A DNA stretch of 64,000 bases, from positions 121,961 to 185,960 of the forward strand of contig JAACJP010000060.1 in assembly GCA_013368375.1 (NCBI GenBank), read 5' to 3'. Position 1 is the stretch's first letter. Each line of letters opens with the position of its first letter. A program made the translations under genes and the position numbers. Below are positions 1 to 10,013 of this stretch, piece by piece. This DNA is from Tricholomella constricta. Its lineage: Eukaryota; Basidiomycota; Agaricomycetes; Agaricales; Lyophyllaceae. Below the pieces are notes generated by a model, which was not told the DNA's origin, ran no database searches, and was given only the letters and a program-made list of their open reading frames with translations.

Positions 1-470
1 TGATGCAGAATGGGTGTGTGTAGTGAGCAACGTCCAAGACGTTGCTCTTTCACGCGCTGCCCACGTACTCCTCCCTGAGCCAGTCACGTTTTGACTGCAG
101 AATAGGTGTGTGTAGGGAGCAACGTCCAAGATGTTGCTCTTTCACGCGCTGCCCACGTACTCCTTCCTGAGCCAATCACGTTTTGACTTCAGAATGGGTG
201 TGTGTAGTGAGCAACGTCTTGGACGTTGCTCCTTCACACGCTGCCCACGTACTGTCGCAACATACACTTACCTGAGCCAGTCACGTTTTGTTGCAGAATG
301 GGTGTGTGTATTGAGCAACGTCCAAGACGTTGCTGCTTCACACGCTACCTGAGGCAGTCAAGTTTTGACTACAAAATGGCTCTGTGTAGTGAGCAACGTC
401 CGAGACGTTGCTCTTTCACAGCTGCTCACGTACCTTTCCAACATACAGTCAAGTGTAATAACGCTTAGTT
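1..470. repeat. About 92-bp minisatellite, five copies, each with a perfect or near-perfect hairpin
   Basis: Five imperfect tandem copies share the context AGAATGGGTGTGTGTAGT, then a hairpin, then TTTCACGCGCTGCCCACGTAC. The hairpin arms are GAGCAACGTC and GACGTTGCTC around a 3-base loop. Hairpins start at 25, 117, 209, 313 and 391, so spacing is 92, 92, 104 and 78. The loop is CAA in copies 1, 2 and 4, CGA in copy 5, and TTG (its reverse complement) in copy 3. Copy 2 and copy 4 each have one arm mismatch. Overlapping short reading frames are by-products of the repeat. The array is cut by the left window edge. Confidence 0.9.
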
Positions 471-1239
471 ACTCAAATGGCGTCTCTAATTATACTATAA
501 TGAAATATGATACCATCAATCATTTGTGTTCATTGAATAGTGTGGAGTTTGTAACAGTTTATTTGACGTTGAGTCGATTTGGCGTGTATCGCGGCTAAGC
601 GCCCACGGCGCCTCCAATCGATAGCCAGGTTTGTCTTATTTTGTAGCATTAAAAACTATAGTATAGTGTTAGGATTATACTATCGATGACTTGTACCAAC
701 TCATTACACAAGATATTTGGTGAGTTGGCGTGTCAGGCGGCTAAGCGCCCACGGCGCTTAAAATCGTCAGTTTGATGTAGTGGCGTCTCGTTTGTCAACG
801 TAGTTAGAATGTATAGTGTAGCGAAATATCAACCTATCGATGACTTCTCTGGGCTCAATTCGCCTATTACTTCTCTTAATACTGTTGATATAGTGCGACC
901 GTTCACATATCCTATTTCTCATTATACCGTCCAATATAAGAGTACTCTTATATACAAAAATCAAATTTTTGGGGAAGTTAGGGGTGCAATATAGAGGTTA
1001 TATAGATACTAATGAACCCTCAAAAGAGCTAAGAAATTGGCGGTCCCGTTGTGGAGGAAAGGGGGGGTAAAGTTGCCTGCTGCTGGAGGTAACTAATCAC
1101 GTGACTTGGCAGCGGACTATGAAGTTTCAATTTACGGACACTCAATGCAAAATTTGCCCATCCTTTCGCTGTTCTAACCTATACTAATATGAATATACTA
1201 TGCTGCTTTGGTATGCATGTTGGATGAAAGTTTTCTTCA
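471..1239. other. AT-richer intergenic stretch with diverged repeats and a second hairpin family
   Basis: No gene is recognisable. Two copies of GCGGCTAAGCGCCCACGGCG lie at about 590-612 and 736-757. The second forms a perfect hairpin with arms TAAGCGCC (742-749) and GGCGCTTA (753-760) around CAC. The motifs TATAGTGT and ATCGATGACTT recur near 660-690 and 810-845, so this may be a diverged tandem repeat of roughly 150 bp. The remainder up to 1239 shows nothing I can support. Confidence 0.55.
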
Positions 1240-2380
1240 ATACTGGCCACCTGTTGCCTATCGCCTGTCGCCTATCGCCTATCGCCTGTCGCCTGTCGCC
1301 CGTCGCCCTGTGCTCAGATGTTGTTATTATTGAAAAACAAAACGGCGAAGAACTCTGGATGCTTTTGAGAGCCTTATAGATAAAGAGAAGCAAGACGAAA
1401 TACCTGTTCGCATCCTGTGCGATTTCACGCCTCAACGAACATGCTTATTCCCATCGCGGAATTATTGGCACTCAAGCACTTGAAACAGAAGTTCAGCGCA
1501 TCTGGATTGGGAAAACCTTGGATCGAGGATGACGAAAACAATATTGAAAAACAAAATGGCGAAGAACTCTGGATGCTTTCGAGAGCCTTATAGATAAAGA
1601 GAAGCAAGACGAAATACCTGTTCGCATCCTGTGCGATTTCGCGCCTCAACGAACATGCTTATTCCCATCGCGGAATTATTGGCACTCAAGCACTTGAAAC
1701 AGAGGAGGATGCAGTGCTGTGACCCAGAAAGGCCCGGCGCCTGTCGCCTGTCGCCTGTCGCCTGTCGCCCGTCGCCCGTCGCCCGTCGCCTGTCGCCCGT
1801 CGCCCGTCACGTGTCGCCCGTTGCCCTGTGCTCAGATGTTGTTCTTATTCAAAATCATCCCTGCAGAAACTCCTCTGGATGCTTTCGAGAGCCTCATAGA
1901 TAAAGAGAAGCAAGACGAAATACCTGTTCGCATCCTGTGCGATTTCGCGCCTCAACGAACATGCTTATTCCCATCGCGGAATTATTGGCACTCAAGCACT
2001 TGAAACAGAAGTTCAGCGCATCTGGATTGGGAAAACCTTGGATCGAGGATGACGAAAACAATATTGAAAAACAAAATGGCGAAGAACTCTGGATGCTTTC
2101 GAGAGCCTTATAGATAAAGAGAAGCAAGACGAAATACCTGTTCGCATCCTGTGCGATTTCGCGCCTCAACGAACATGCTTATTCCCATCGCGGAATTATT
2201 GGCACTCAAGCACTTGAAACAGAGGAGGATGCAGTGCTGTGACCCAGAAAGGCCCGGCGCCTGTCGCCTGTCGCCTGTCGCCCGTCGCCCGTCGCCTGTC
2301 GCCCGTCGCCCGTCGCCCGTCGCCCGTCGCCCGTCGCCCGTCGCCTGTCGCCCGTCGCCCGTCACGTGTCGCCCGTCGCC
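1240..2380. repeat. Two-level tandem repeat: 522-bp unit containing two 212-bp subunits plus a 7-bp minisatellite
   Basis: The block that includes GAAGAACTCTGGATGCTTTC and ACATGCTTATTCCCATCGCG occurs four times, starting near 1343, 1556, 1866 and 2078. Spacing alternates about 213 and 310, giving a 522-bp higher unit. Each higher unit ends or begins with a 7-bp minisatellite of consensus GTCGCCY, at 1249-1311, 1739-1831 and 2259-2380. The last minisatellite is cut at 2380 by the element that follows. Confidence 0.88.
1866..2075 (+). pseudogene. Unrecognised coding-like fragment carried in the tandem repeat
   Basis: One frame reads LIDKEKQDEIPVRILCDFA and the next frame continues as NEHAYSHRGIIGTQALE followed by VQRIWIGKTLDRG and a stop. 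Both have the composition of real protein, and the switch of frame between them could be a lost intron boundary or a frameshift. The same fragment is present, partly or wholly, in all four repeat copies (about 1343, 1556, 1866 and 2078). I do not recognise the family. It could be a captured exon pair or chance. Confidence 0.3.
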
Positions 2381-2970
2381 CTAGTCATTGGCGGAGCGGA
2401 TAACGGGTCGTTATCCATTCAGATTTTGGACCCGATTTTTCTCAAGATTGAAACAAGCAATTGGGGTCAGACCAACAGTAAAATATATACTTTTACATCT
2501 CCTCTAGCCCGCGCACCAATCCGTTTGACGAGATATGTATTCTCGGGGGTGCTATGGACCACCGAAAAGAGGGGCAAAAGCGTGGGAAAGTACACTATTG
2601 AGTGTGTTCAACGCTTCCACATCCGAGATCTTGGTATCGGAGGACGTATATATATACATTCGATGGCTCGCGCACTTTTTTTTATGAAAATCGGTGAAGA
2701 ATTGAGTGAGCTATGGACAAGTTTGTGTGGCGGGTTCGGGCGGGTGGCTGATGTGGCTGTGCTAAATCTCCGCTCGGGCGGTTTTCAATTTCTAAAATAT
2801 TTACTACAGGTGCGCCACCCACAAAAATTTGTGCGCGGGCTGCGGAATTTGGATCTGCCTTCGTCCTGAATTTTCTGGAGGCGGCGCGGCTGAACTGTTG
2901 AAACGCGTCAGGGATCTTTGTGACCTGGCGCGGGGCGCGCGAAGCGCGCCTCGGCAATTGCCGGCCACCG
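2381..2970 (-). mobile_element. About 590-bp dispersed element with hairpin terminus, copy 1 (older)
   Basis: The sequence is shared with 12004-12595 and 42775-43366, and all three begin at the same point, CTAGTCATTGGCGG. Read on the minus strand this end is a hairpin (arms GGATAACG and CGTTATCC, loop 3, here at 2398-2416) followed about 14 bases later by CTAG. That layout resembles the 3' end of a Helitron (hairpin, then CTRR). The base after CTAG is G, A or A in the three copies, whereas Helitrons normally end against T, so the assignment is tentative. Homology stops near 2970 after CCGGCCACCG. This copy differs from the other two at many positions and is therefore older. Confidence 0.55.
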
Positions 2971-3542
2971 TCTCATGCTATTTTGCCTTGCTGGTCGTCG
3001 TCCTCCACAGCACCAGGGTCAATCCACTATTGTCCATTGCTCCAGCCGACATTCTTTTCTCTTACACAGACTCCCAAGCCTCTTCTTGTCGCACTGGTAT
3101 CTGGCCCACTGTTACTATCTCCAAGGACCAAACTGCTAGCACCGTCTATCTTTTCTGTCTTCGCTGTGCCGTAGCAGGGCTCGTTTCTTGCCCCTGGGGA
3201 ATCCAAGTCCCTCAAGTAGGAGTTTCGACTCTCTAGATCCGGAAGGCCTGTTGCTTTGACCTATGGTGCCGATGTCAAGTGTTTGTTGTGATATGAATGT
3301 TGTTGGGCCCGAAGAGAGGACAGAGCAGAACACAGTTGGCGTGTGTGAAGGTGCGTAGCATAGATATCTCACATATGAAACCCTTTCTCATCATTATCAC
3401 CTAGGAGAGTCCTCGACACCTGCTTAGGGATGCAGTTCGACGCCGAACGTGCCACATGCTGACGCGCAGCATGCCCCGGATGCGCTGCTGCATCTATTCC
3501 TCCACCTCCGCAGGCGAAACACTCATAGTTGTCCTCCGCAGC
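2971..3542. other. No recognisable gene
   Basis: Short overlapping frames occur on both strands, without conserved motifs or convincing splice-consistent exons. I see nothing here that I can support. Confidence 0.5.
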
Positions 3543-4318
3543 CACTCCCAGCACAGCGCTCCCCTCAGCCCTGCAACCCAGACTCCATGCCGTTCTCCAT
3601 CGACAACGAAGTCCTAGGCCTTCCCAACAGTCACACCCTCGCCATCCCCACCGCCACCGGCAGCAGCAGCAGTCGTCGCCCATCGCCCTGTCGTCCCCAG
3701 GTGTCATAACCAGCCCCCGCAGCGGCAGTGATGCCGGAACGGGCCAACCCCGCCTTTCGTCACTCAACCCGTCTACGAGCCGTTTCACCCGCAGCATTCT
3801 GCGCCTTGGCCTTCCGAAGATCCTGCTTGACAGGGCGGTGAGCGCTGCTGTGAATTTGCAGGAGGAAAGAGAGGGGTCCAAGATGCGTACGTTACTCTGC
3901 ATTAAATGTTCTCTGTTGTGGCTAACTGCGGTATATAGAATCCCAGGACGCGCCTGTCGAACACACAGCAGCCCTGAAGGCACTCCCATGGAGTCCACTC
4001 AATTGGGTGCAGCAATCCATTGTATCGGAATTACCAACATCGCCGACTCTGCTCCTCCAGACATTCCCCAAGCTTCCGTTGAGGACGCAAACACGGCGCT
4101 CTTTGAGCAGTGCCGAGGCAGCTCCCTTTTCCACGCAGCCGCCCTCATCTTCAACCCCGTACCCATGGTGGGCGTACGTTGGCTGGGGCCCCTCCTCCGC
4201 CTCTCCCCCTGCCACTTCAAGTTCCGAATACCGTCTGCTGCTGCCGCTGCGCCCTCGAGCTCCGGCTTGGAGTACCTTCAAGGCAACACTTGAATTCCGC
4301 GCAGGTTGCTGGTTTTGA
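3543..4318 (+). CDS. Hypothetical two-exon protein fragment, function unknown
   Basis: Exon 1 runs from a possible acceptor (CCTCCGCAG, ending about 3542) to 3886 and exon 2 from 3939 to a stop at 4318. The 52-base intron 3887-3938 has a GTACGT donor and a TATAG acceptor, and splicing keeps the frame in phase 1 (codon C|AA). The product contains a Ser/Pro-rich part, then RFTRSILRLGLPKILLDRAV and NLQEEREGSK, then WSPLNWVQQSIVSELP. The composition is that of a real fungal protein, but I recognise no domain. The 5' end is not resolved; upstream exons may exist. An alternative splice near 4160-4330 would join it to the His-rich frame downstream. Confidence 0.4.
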
Positions 4319-5012
4319 TTCGGATTTGAGTGCAGCGGCAATGGCAACAACGACACCACCAACGATGGTCGACGCTGGGGGATCACAGTCGCAGCCGCAC
4401 GTACACGCCCACGTACATGAACACGCACCGTGGCTCCCGCTCACAGCCACGGCTATATCCACCCACACACTCATGCTCATGCACCCGCTTCGTCCGCTAG
4501 CACAAGCACGAGCACCATCCGCCCCAAACTGGCGCCTCCGCGTCCCCTCGACTCCTCCCTCTCGACCTCCTCCACCAATACCACATCCACCACCAACACC
4601 AACACCACTACCATCTCGATGGCGACGCCGAATACGAAGTCGAAGTCAAATTGGAAGTCGAAAGGGAAGTCCAATCCCAATTCAGATTTGCGGCTGAAGG
4701 ACTTACGGGTGCAGGTTGAGGAGCAGGGGAGGATCGCAGCAGGACGCGAGCGCGGGTGCGGCAGCTCCCGCATCTGCGACTGAGGCGCAGCAGAGTCTGA
4801 GTCAGGGATTGAAAATGGAGAAGAAGGAGAGGTACAGCTTACGCAGGCGGAAATGGCGGAGGAGGCGGCGCTGGCGTGGGAAGGGTCCGAGGCACGGCCA
4901 ACAGTCGGAGGAGCGAAGGGGGGAGCTGCAGAAGAAGGGGGCAGAGCGGGAGCCGGGCGTGAATCCGGTGCAGAGCGACGGCCGGTCAGGGTGACTGAAT
5001 GTCACATGCGCG
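4319..5012 (+). pseudogene. His-rich and Ser/Thr-rich coding remnant with a frameshift
   Basis: From about 4314 one frame reads GFDSDLSAAAM and then a histidine-rich run, HVHAHVHEHAP. The frame shifts by one base near 4430, where the histidine-rich reading goes on as HSHGYIHPHTHAHAPASS. It continues through a long Ser/Thr/Asn tract to KDLRVQVEEQGRIAAGRERG and stops at 4783. The split of one histidine-rich tract over two frames suggests a decayed gene or a base error. From 4784 to 5012 the strand is purine-rich (Glu/Ala/Gly/Arg frames) and not interpretable. Confidence 0.3.
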
Positions 5013-5031
5013 GCGCCCTCAGTGAGGGCGC
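5013..5031. repeat. Dispersed 19-bp palindrome, variant copy
   Basis: GCGCCCTCAGTGAGGGCGC is a perfect inverted repeat with a 1-base loop. It differs from the common form by A/T to G/C at the same place in both arms, a compensatory change that keeps the hairpin. Confidence 0.85.
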
Positions 5032-5175
5032 GCAGTGTCACATCAAATTTGGCAGTCTCGATTTTCTCCATAGACTTCAAGGGTTCGGAGGCGGGCGACG
5101 AGCAGGAGGTAAGTGTGGGCCCATCATCATCAAATTCCATCTGCTTAGTCATCGAAAACTTAGCGTTTTGTTTGT

Positions 5176-5200
5176 GCGGCACCCTCAGTGAGGGTGCCGC
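5176..5200. repeat. Dispersed palindrome, longest copy
   Basis: The arms are GCGGCACCCTCA and TGAGGGTGCCGC around a single G, so 12 bp pair perfectly. This is the longest stem of the family in the window. It lies in a stretch with no clear gene. Confidence 0.9.
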
Positions 5201-6310
5201 TTCAGTCTTTGTACTTAGCAGAACTTAACGCGTCCTGTGTGTATCACCGGCGCATTTTTCATTGTCATTCGTCTGCTGACTTTTGTCCATGCGTTTGTAC
5301 AGATACGAAATCTCACAAGTCCCAAGTCCACCACCTACTGCCGACGCAACACTTCACCACCCCTCCTTGCATTTCCATGTCCCCATCGCATCCGACATAA
5401 TCCCTGCCCACACCACCTGCGAGCAGCTCCACCGCCACGCCCAAGACTGGCGGGGCAGCACCGCCCTCTCCCCCTTCCCTCCACCCCCACCCAATGTACT
5501 CATCACCCTCCACTGCACCCTCCCGTGTCTGGCCGTCCACACCACCACTCCATCACATCGGCCGCCCTTATCGCACCCTACATCAGCACCATCCCCCCAG
5601 CGTCGCCTACCTCGCCGACCCGCTCATCGTCTACACTCCCCTTGGACTCTCAAAAGCCCTCATCCACCTTCTTAGCCCCTAGACTTCGCACTCGACTCAG
5701 GCAACCACGCCTTTTTCGTCAGGAGCAGGTGCCTCCTTAATGCCCTCCTCCGCCCCATTGTCTTGTGTCCTCGCCGTCGGACCCGCCCCCGCCAGTCGTT
5801 CTTACCTTCATCAGCGACGCAAACACAGAAGAGGCCGACCAAACCTGAAATCGTGGCCAATGGCTGCCGAACCCGAGGACGATACCACCCTCGCCGCCGT
5901 ATTCGCATAACGCAACCTCAAGCACACGAACTGACAGCGATATCGATTGGGAGGGACAGGGAGGGGAGGGCCAGAGAGGAGAGGGAGAGGAATTCGACCT
6001 GCTGGTGGGAGCACATCGCCGGAGGGGGTTCCGGACATCATGGGAGACGGTGGGGGGCGGTAGGCATGGGTGCGTTTGAGATCTGGATGGGAATGGGGGT
6101 AGGGATGGGGGTGGGGAACACGGAGAAGAAGTAACTGTGGGCGTGGGGGTGCTGCTCGTGGGCGTGGACTCGGAGATGGAGGAAACGAGACGATTCGGAA
6201 CCGGAGCGCGGGCTTGGGATGTGAACAGGTGAGGAGTCGATACGGCGGCCTCGAACAGGTTTGTCTTAGGTCCTGCTGCGTGTTTACTCCAATTTAATGT
6301 TCCATCGCAG
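5201..6310 (+). other. Degenerate coding-like stretch, no reliable gene
   Basis: Splice-like sites occur (acceptor GTTTGTACAG near 5302; intron 6229-6310 with GTGAGG and CATCGCAG). Coding-like fragments include DSDIDWEGQGG and EEFDLLVGAH (about 5931-6030). An in-frame stop near 5850 breaks the longest reading. This may be the 5' part of the short gene that follows, in decay. From 5300 to 5700 the plus strand is a C-rich, Pro/His/Ser-coding tract open in several frames. Confidence 0.35.
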
Positions 6311-6774
6311 CCACACGCTCAGACCAGAAGACGGAGATGGGGATCAAGATGCCGCCCAAGGTGCGCAAGCGCTGCATTCAGCGCGAGGAGGAGGCACTCA
6401 CGGAGGCTGTCGGTGCTGCTTGGGGTGCACCTACACCAGAACTCGCACCAGAACCCGCGCGCGAGCAAAGTGTGTTTGTCTCGTCGTGGTGTATCTCTTC
6501 ACTCGCTAACCGCTCGTCATCTGCAGCGCCTTCACCACTACTACCAGAAATCGAGATCGAAATCGAGGTCGCCATTCCTGCGGGCCTAGATGACATCAGC
6601 AGCAGCAGCAGGTGCTCGATCGCAGCCACATCCAGACACAGTCGCGATACTGATACTGCAGCCCACGCGTGCGGGCGGCTGCACCGCCACTATTTCCCCA
6701 GCCACTTCTTCCCCGAACACCACTTTCCCCACCATTCGGGCTTTTTTGTACTTATCATAGCGTTGAATGTATAA
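6311..6774 (+). CDS. Hypothetical short two-exon protein, function unknown
   Basis: The exons are 6311-6469 and 6527-6774. The 57-base intron 6470-6526 has a GTGTGT donor and a CTGCAG acceptor, and the join is in frame (A|CG). With the ATG at 6337 the product is 126 residues. It begins MGIKMPPKVRKRC with a charged stretch QREEEALTEAV, then an acidic run EIEIEIEV, then a His/Phe-rich tail ending in FVLIIALNV. An upstream exon ending at 6228 could join through intron 6229-6310 and would make this the 3' end of a longer gene. No domain is recognised. Low-complexity composition keeps confidence low. Confidence 0.35.
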
Positions 6775-7826
6775 TTTGCGCACATCAATTTAGCAATCGC
6801 CATGGCCACCATGATGGTAAACAATGTCCGTCCCACCTTCATGGGCAGCGTATGCAAATTTCTCGATACCGCTAACCAAAGCATTGCTTATCCCTAACCT
6901 TAAGCATGCGAAGAGACCAATTCGCCCCGCTTCGTCTCTCACAGGGCATCGCAAGCTCAACGAAAGGTCGACAACTTAGTCCCCCCGGGTGGAAGTTTCA
7001 GAGAGCCCAATATGCGTCGCAGCAATTGGAAGTCGGACGACGGTCTTCGAAAGCCGACAATTATCCTAGTCTGCTTGTTACACCTTTGCTTTTGATACCC
7101 TGAATCTTCTAAACCTTTGGGTGCGTACGCCCTCACAGATCGTACACTCTTGGATCAAAACCTTCAAATTCAGGGGTGTGCAATACAATGCAGACGCGTT
7201 AGGTATATCTATCCTTCTCCCCGACTAACGCGGCGGCTTGTGTCCCACGAACCCATGTCTTTATTCTTCAGTTCTATGCAAATCGTAGTAAGTAGCACAT
7301 CTAAAGCATCATAGGTAGCCACTTGCCTCTTGTGTAGTATATTCCTGAATAGAATTGTTCGCTGTCGGCTCTTGTCCCTGCCTTGTGCGCTGAGAGCCGT
7401 AGTGCAGGACTCTTTTACGTGTCAGCGTTCCCAGTGGCGGCGTTGGTTCGTCACGATTCGACCATGTCATACTGGGGCACCTCAGCTACTGTTAGAAGCC
7501 GGAGCGACGTGAATGTCGTCCGTGTGCGGGGTCTGCTGTCACAGTGGTCGTGGAGGTGCCGGTGCCAGCTGGTCCTTGTGTTCTGGTGGTGGCGGGGGGT
7601 CAGTAGCGGCTGTGCAACGAGGTAAGGCTCACGTCGTGTAAGTCAATGAAACATGGAAGCATCATCGGATCGCTCGCCTTGAGCATCGACGGGTCCAATG
7701 TGGGCGGCTAAAGATGTAGCTTAAGGCTGAGGTAACAGATATACCGCCGGCGAGCATGCAGTTATGTGGCAAAGGATCGGCGCATGGTGTCAGTCAATCG
7801 TTAAAGAAGGATACTTTGTCGCTCAC
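6775..7826. other. No recognisable gene
   Basis: Short frames occur on both strands without motifs. From about 7620 to 7800 the minus strand shows a weak resemblance to the exon-intron modules that follow (GATGCTCAAGGCGAGCGAT compared with ATGCACAAGGTGAGCGAC), so a fourth, more decayed module may lie here. Confidence 0.45.
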
Positions 7827-8350
7827 CTTGTGCATTTGAGAGAGGCGGAAAGGCAACTTGAAGTCGAAACAGACGGATGATCCGCCTTCGTGTCGAATGT
7901 GTCGGTAATTGTAAAGGCCTGTGTAATTCGAAGTTAGTACGACGGGGTTGGATCGACCAGCTGTGGGATGAAGTACAAGCGGTGGTGTCGGTGCTTATCG
8001 TGAATGAAGAAGAACTGAACCCACCTTGCCTGATCAAGGGAGCGGTGGCGATGCAGAGAGGGAAACGGAAGTTGAGATAAGAGGATGTCCAACGTCATTT
8101 CGAAAGTGTTCGAGGACGAGCTGTATCTGTTCGTTTGAGTGATATGGAGGCGAATATAATAAAAGCAGTGGAGGGAAGGCACCTACGATGCAAATCCTAG
8201 CATCTCGAGGGAGCGGCGGCGATACAGAGAGGTCGATAAAGTAGACGGATTTACCATCGTCGTATCGATCATGTTTGGGATGAGCTGCGTGTTTATTTGA
8301 ATGAGATATGAGGCGAATTCAATGTAAGCAGCAGAGGGAAACGCACATAC
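7827..8350 (-). pseudogene. Three tandem copies of an exon-intron module, minus strand
   Basis: On the minus strand, exons at 8187-8284, 8025-8120 and 7827-7960 are each preceded by an intron of 64-66 bases (8285-8350, 8121-8186, 7961-8024). Donors are GTATGT, GTAGGT, GTGGGT and GTGAGC. Every acceptor ends in CAG followed by CT. The exons resemble one another, for example CTCTCTGTATCGCCGCCGCT compared with CTCTCTGCATCGCCACCGCT, and the introns also align. So a unit of about 162 bp containing one exon and one intron was duplicated in tandem. Each exon has stops in some frame and no single frame passes through all three, so it is probably decayed. The protein family is unknown. Confidence 0.5.
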
Positions 8351-8366
8351 AATGCTGAGAATTTGA

Positions 8367-8480
8367 CGCCCTCAGTGAGGGTGCCGCGCACGTGATACCA
8401 CCACACTCTATGTCCTCAACACCTCCAAATGCCACCCAGCCCGCGCCTCCAGCCAGCCCTTCGAGAATGGTGTCCAAACA
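8367..8480 (+). repeat. Palindrome copy with about 95 bp of flank shared with 13428-13545
   Basis: The palindrome is at 8367-8384 (CGCCCTCAGTGAGGGTG). Downstream, CGCGCACGTG, CCTCAACACCTCCAAATGCCA and AGCCAGCCCTTC closely match the stretch after the palindrome at 13428. Here, then, the palindrome is part of a longer repeated module rather than a lone insertion. Both copies encode a similar short plus-strand peptide, SSTPxNATQPxP, which may be the remains of a gene. Confidence 0.6.
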
Positions 8481-9504
8481 TGGCTTGAGGAATCGTAGAG
8501 GGCGGTGCAGACGGTGTGTCACTGGCCTTTCAAATTTCAGCAGGCGCAGGCGGTGTGCTGTGACATTGGTCAGTCTAGATGGGCGTGTATGGACGGACAT
8601 ATCAGTCAACGGGTGATAGTAAACGACACAGTGCGGCCTGGGTCTGCGCGTGGGTGTGGCCACGCCTTCAGACAATTCGGCCCTTCCTAGCCGGATCCGG
8701 CGCAGGTCCATTGACGCTGTCGCGCTCCACCTCGTCGTCCGCTGTGCCTCTGTGTCCTTAGACTCTTTGTCTCACGTAATGAGCAACCAAGTCTAAAAGC
8801 ACGGAGCCCTCAGTCCTCATATCCACCATCAAAGCGACACACTCAACTTTACTGACTGGCAGGTGACTCGAGATCTTAGGGAGGGCGGGGAGGATGTACA
8901 ACGGCGACGCTACAATCTCGCGGATGTTGGACTTGGGTTGGGACAGAGGCGCTGACGAGTGATGGGGTCCGGGGGCGGGGCTGGGCGAGCGGGGTTAGGT
9001 TCAGGTTGGATTCTATTGCTCGATCGGTGGGTGCTTATGCCAACTGTTCTTATTACTTCGCCCGTGAGCGACTCGTGTGCAGTATTGATATGTTCCTGAC
9101 CCAAATCAGCTTACGCGTCGCGTCGTCCTCCTTGTGTTCCGCCACCTCCTACGCGTTCACGAACGACATTGCAGCCCAGTCGCCGCAAAGGCTGGGGCTG
9201 GGGATCGGACACCAGTCGAAGACGGGAATGAGCAGTAGGGTGCACCCGCCTCGACCAGTGAATGTAGATTTATAAGTGCATAGGCGGTAGTTAAGTGTTT
9301 CTTCTACTTTCTCTCCAGAGATAATGTCAATCTCCTTTGTCCAATGTTTCTCTCCTTCACTCAGTGCGTACCTGTTCTAAGCCAATCCTCAGCACAAGTG
9401 CACGTCTATGCATCTCGCCTCGTTCGCTGGCCTCACCCACCGCCGCCTGAGCATACTGCTGGACTTAGCAAATTTTGAGGATGGGCACATCGAGCACCTA
9501 ATCC
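8481..9504. other. No recognisable gene
   Basis: A splice-like pair exists near 9028-9110 (GTGGGTGC and CCCAAATCAG), but the exons around it are not identifiable. The 90 bases before 9505 may contain the decayed upstream part of the thiolase remnant. Confidence 0.4.
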
Positions 9505-10013
9505 GGCCTCGACCCCACCCTCATTGAGGCCATTCTTGTCCTCCCGGCTCGTGAAGGAGCCGATGCCGCCCGCATGGCTGCTCTCCACCCGGCTCTGCAC
9601 GCCGACATCCCCCTTCAACACCGTTGACCGCCATCCTCTGGCCTCACCAGCGTCAACTAAATCGCGAACCAATTTGGCGCCGGCGAGATTGACATCGGCA
9701 TCGGTGCGTTCCGTCTTCTGCCTTCCCGTCCCAACTAACATCCCATCCTATCCAGGCGCCAGAGTTGAGTCCATGACCATGTGCACGGCCCCGCCAGTGT
9801 TCCCGCCGAATCCCCGTAGAGGCCCTCTTCAATTTCCTCGCTGCCAATCGCCTAATCCCAATGGGCTTCAGCTTCGAAATGTCACCACCGACTGCAACAT
9901 CTCCCACAGCGACCAAGGCGCCTTTACCGCTGCCTCCTTCCGGAAGACCGCCGCCGCCGCCTCCAAGACCAGCGAATTCAACGCCGAGATCCTCCCCATC
10001 ACCACCCCTGCAT
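9505..10013 (+). pseudogene. Peroxisomal 3-ketoacyl-CoA thiolase remnant
   Basis: This is the remnant of a beta-oxidation enzyme that cleaves 3-ketoacyl-CoA. Three stretches fit the thiolase family in order. They are GLDPTLIEAI and ADAARMAALH (9505-9600); then SSGLTSVN, stop, IANQFGAGEIDIGI (9630-9702); then, after an intact 52-base intron 9704-9755, GARVESMTM (9756-9782), IPMGFSFE, NVTTDCNISHSDQGAFTAA and KTAAAASK (9850-9980). It is disabled. The region of the nucleophilic Cys (family motif NRQCSSG) is split by a frameshift, so the Cys is not in frame. TAA stands where the family usually has a Gln codon before IAN, and another frameshift follows IPMGFSFE. The C-terminal half of the family, with its His and Cys catalytic residues, is absent. 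It is bounded by unrelated sequence. Confidence 0.72.
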
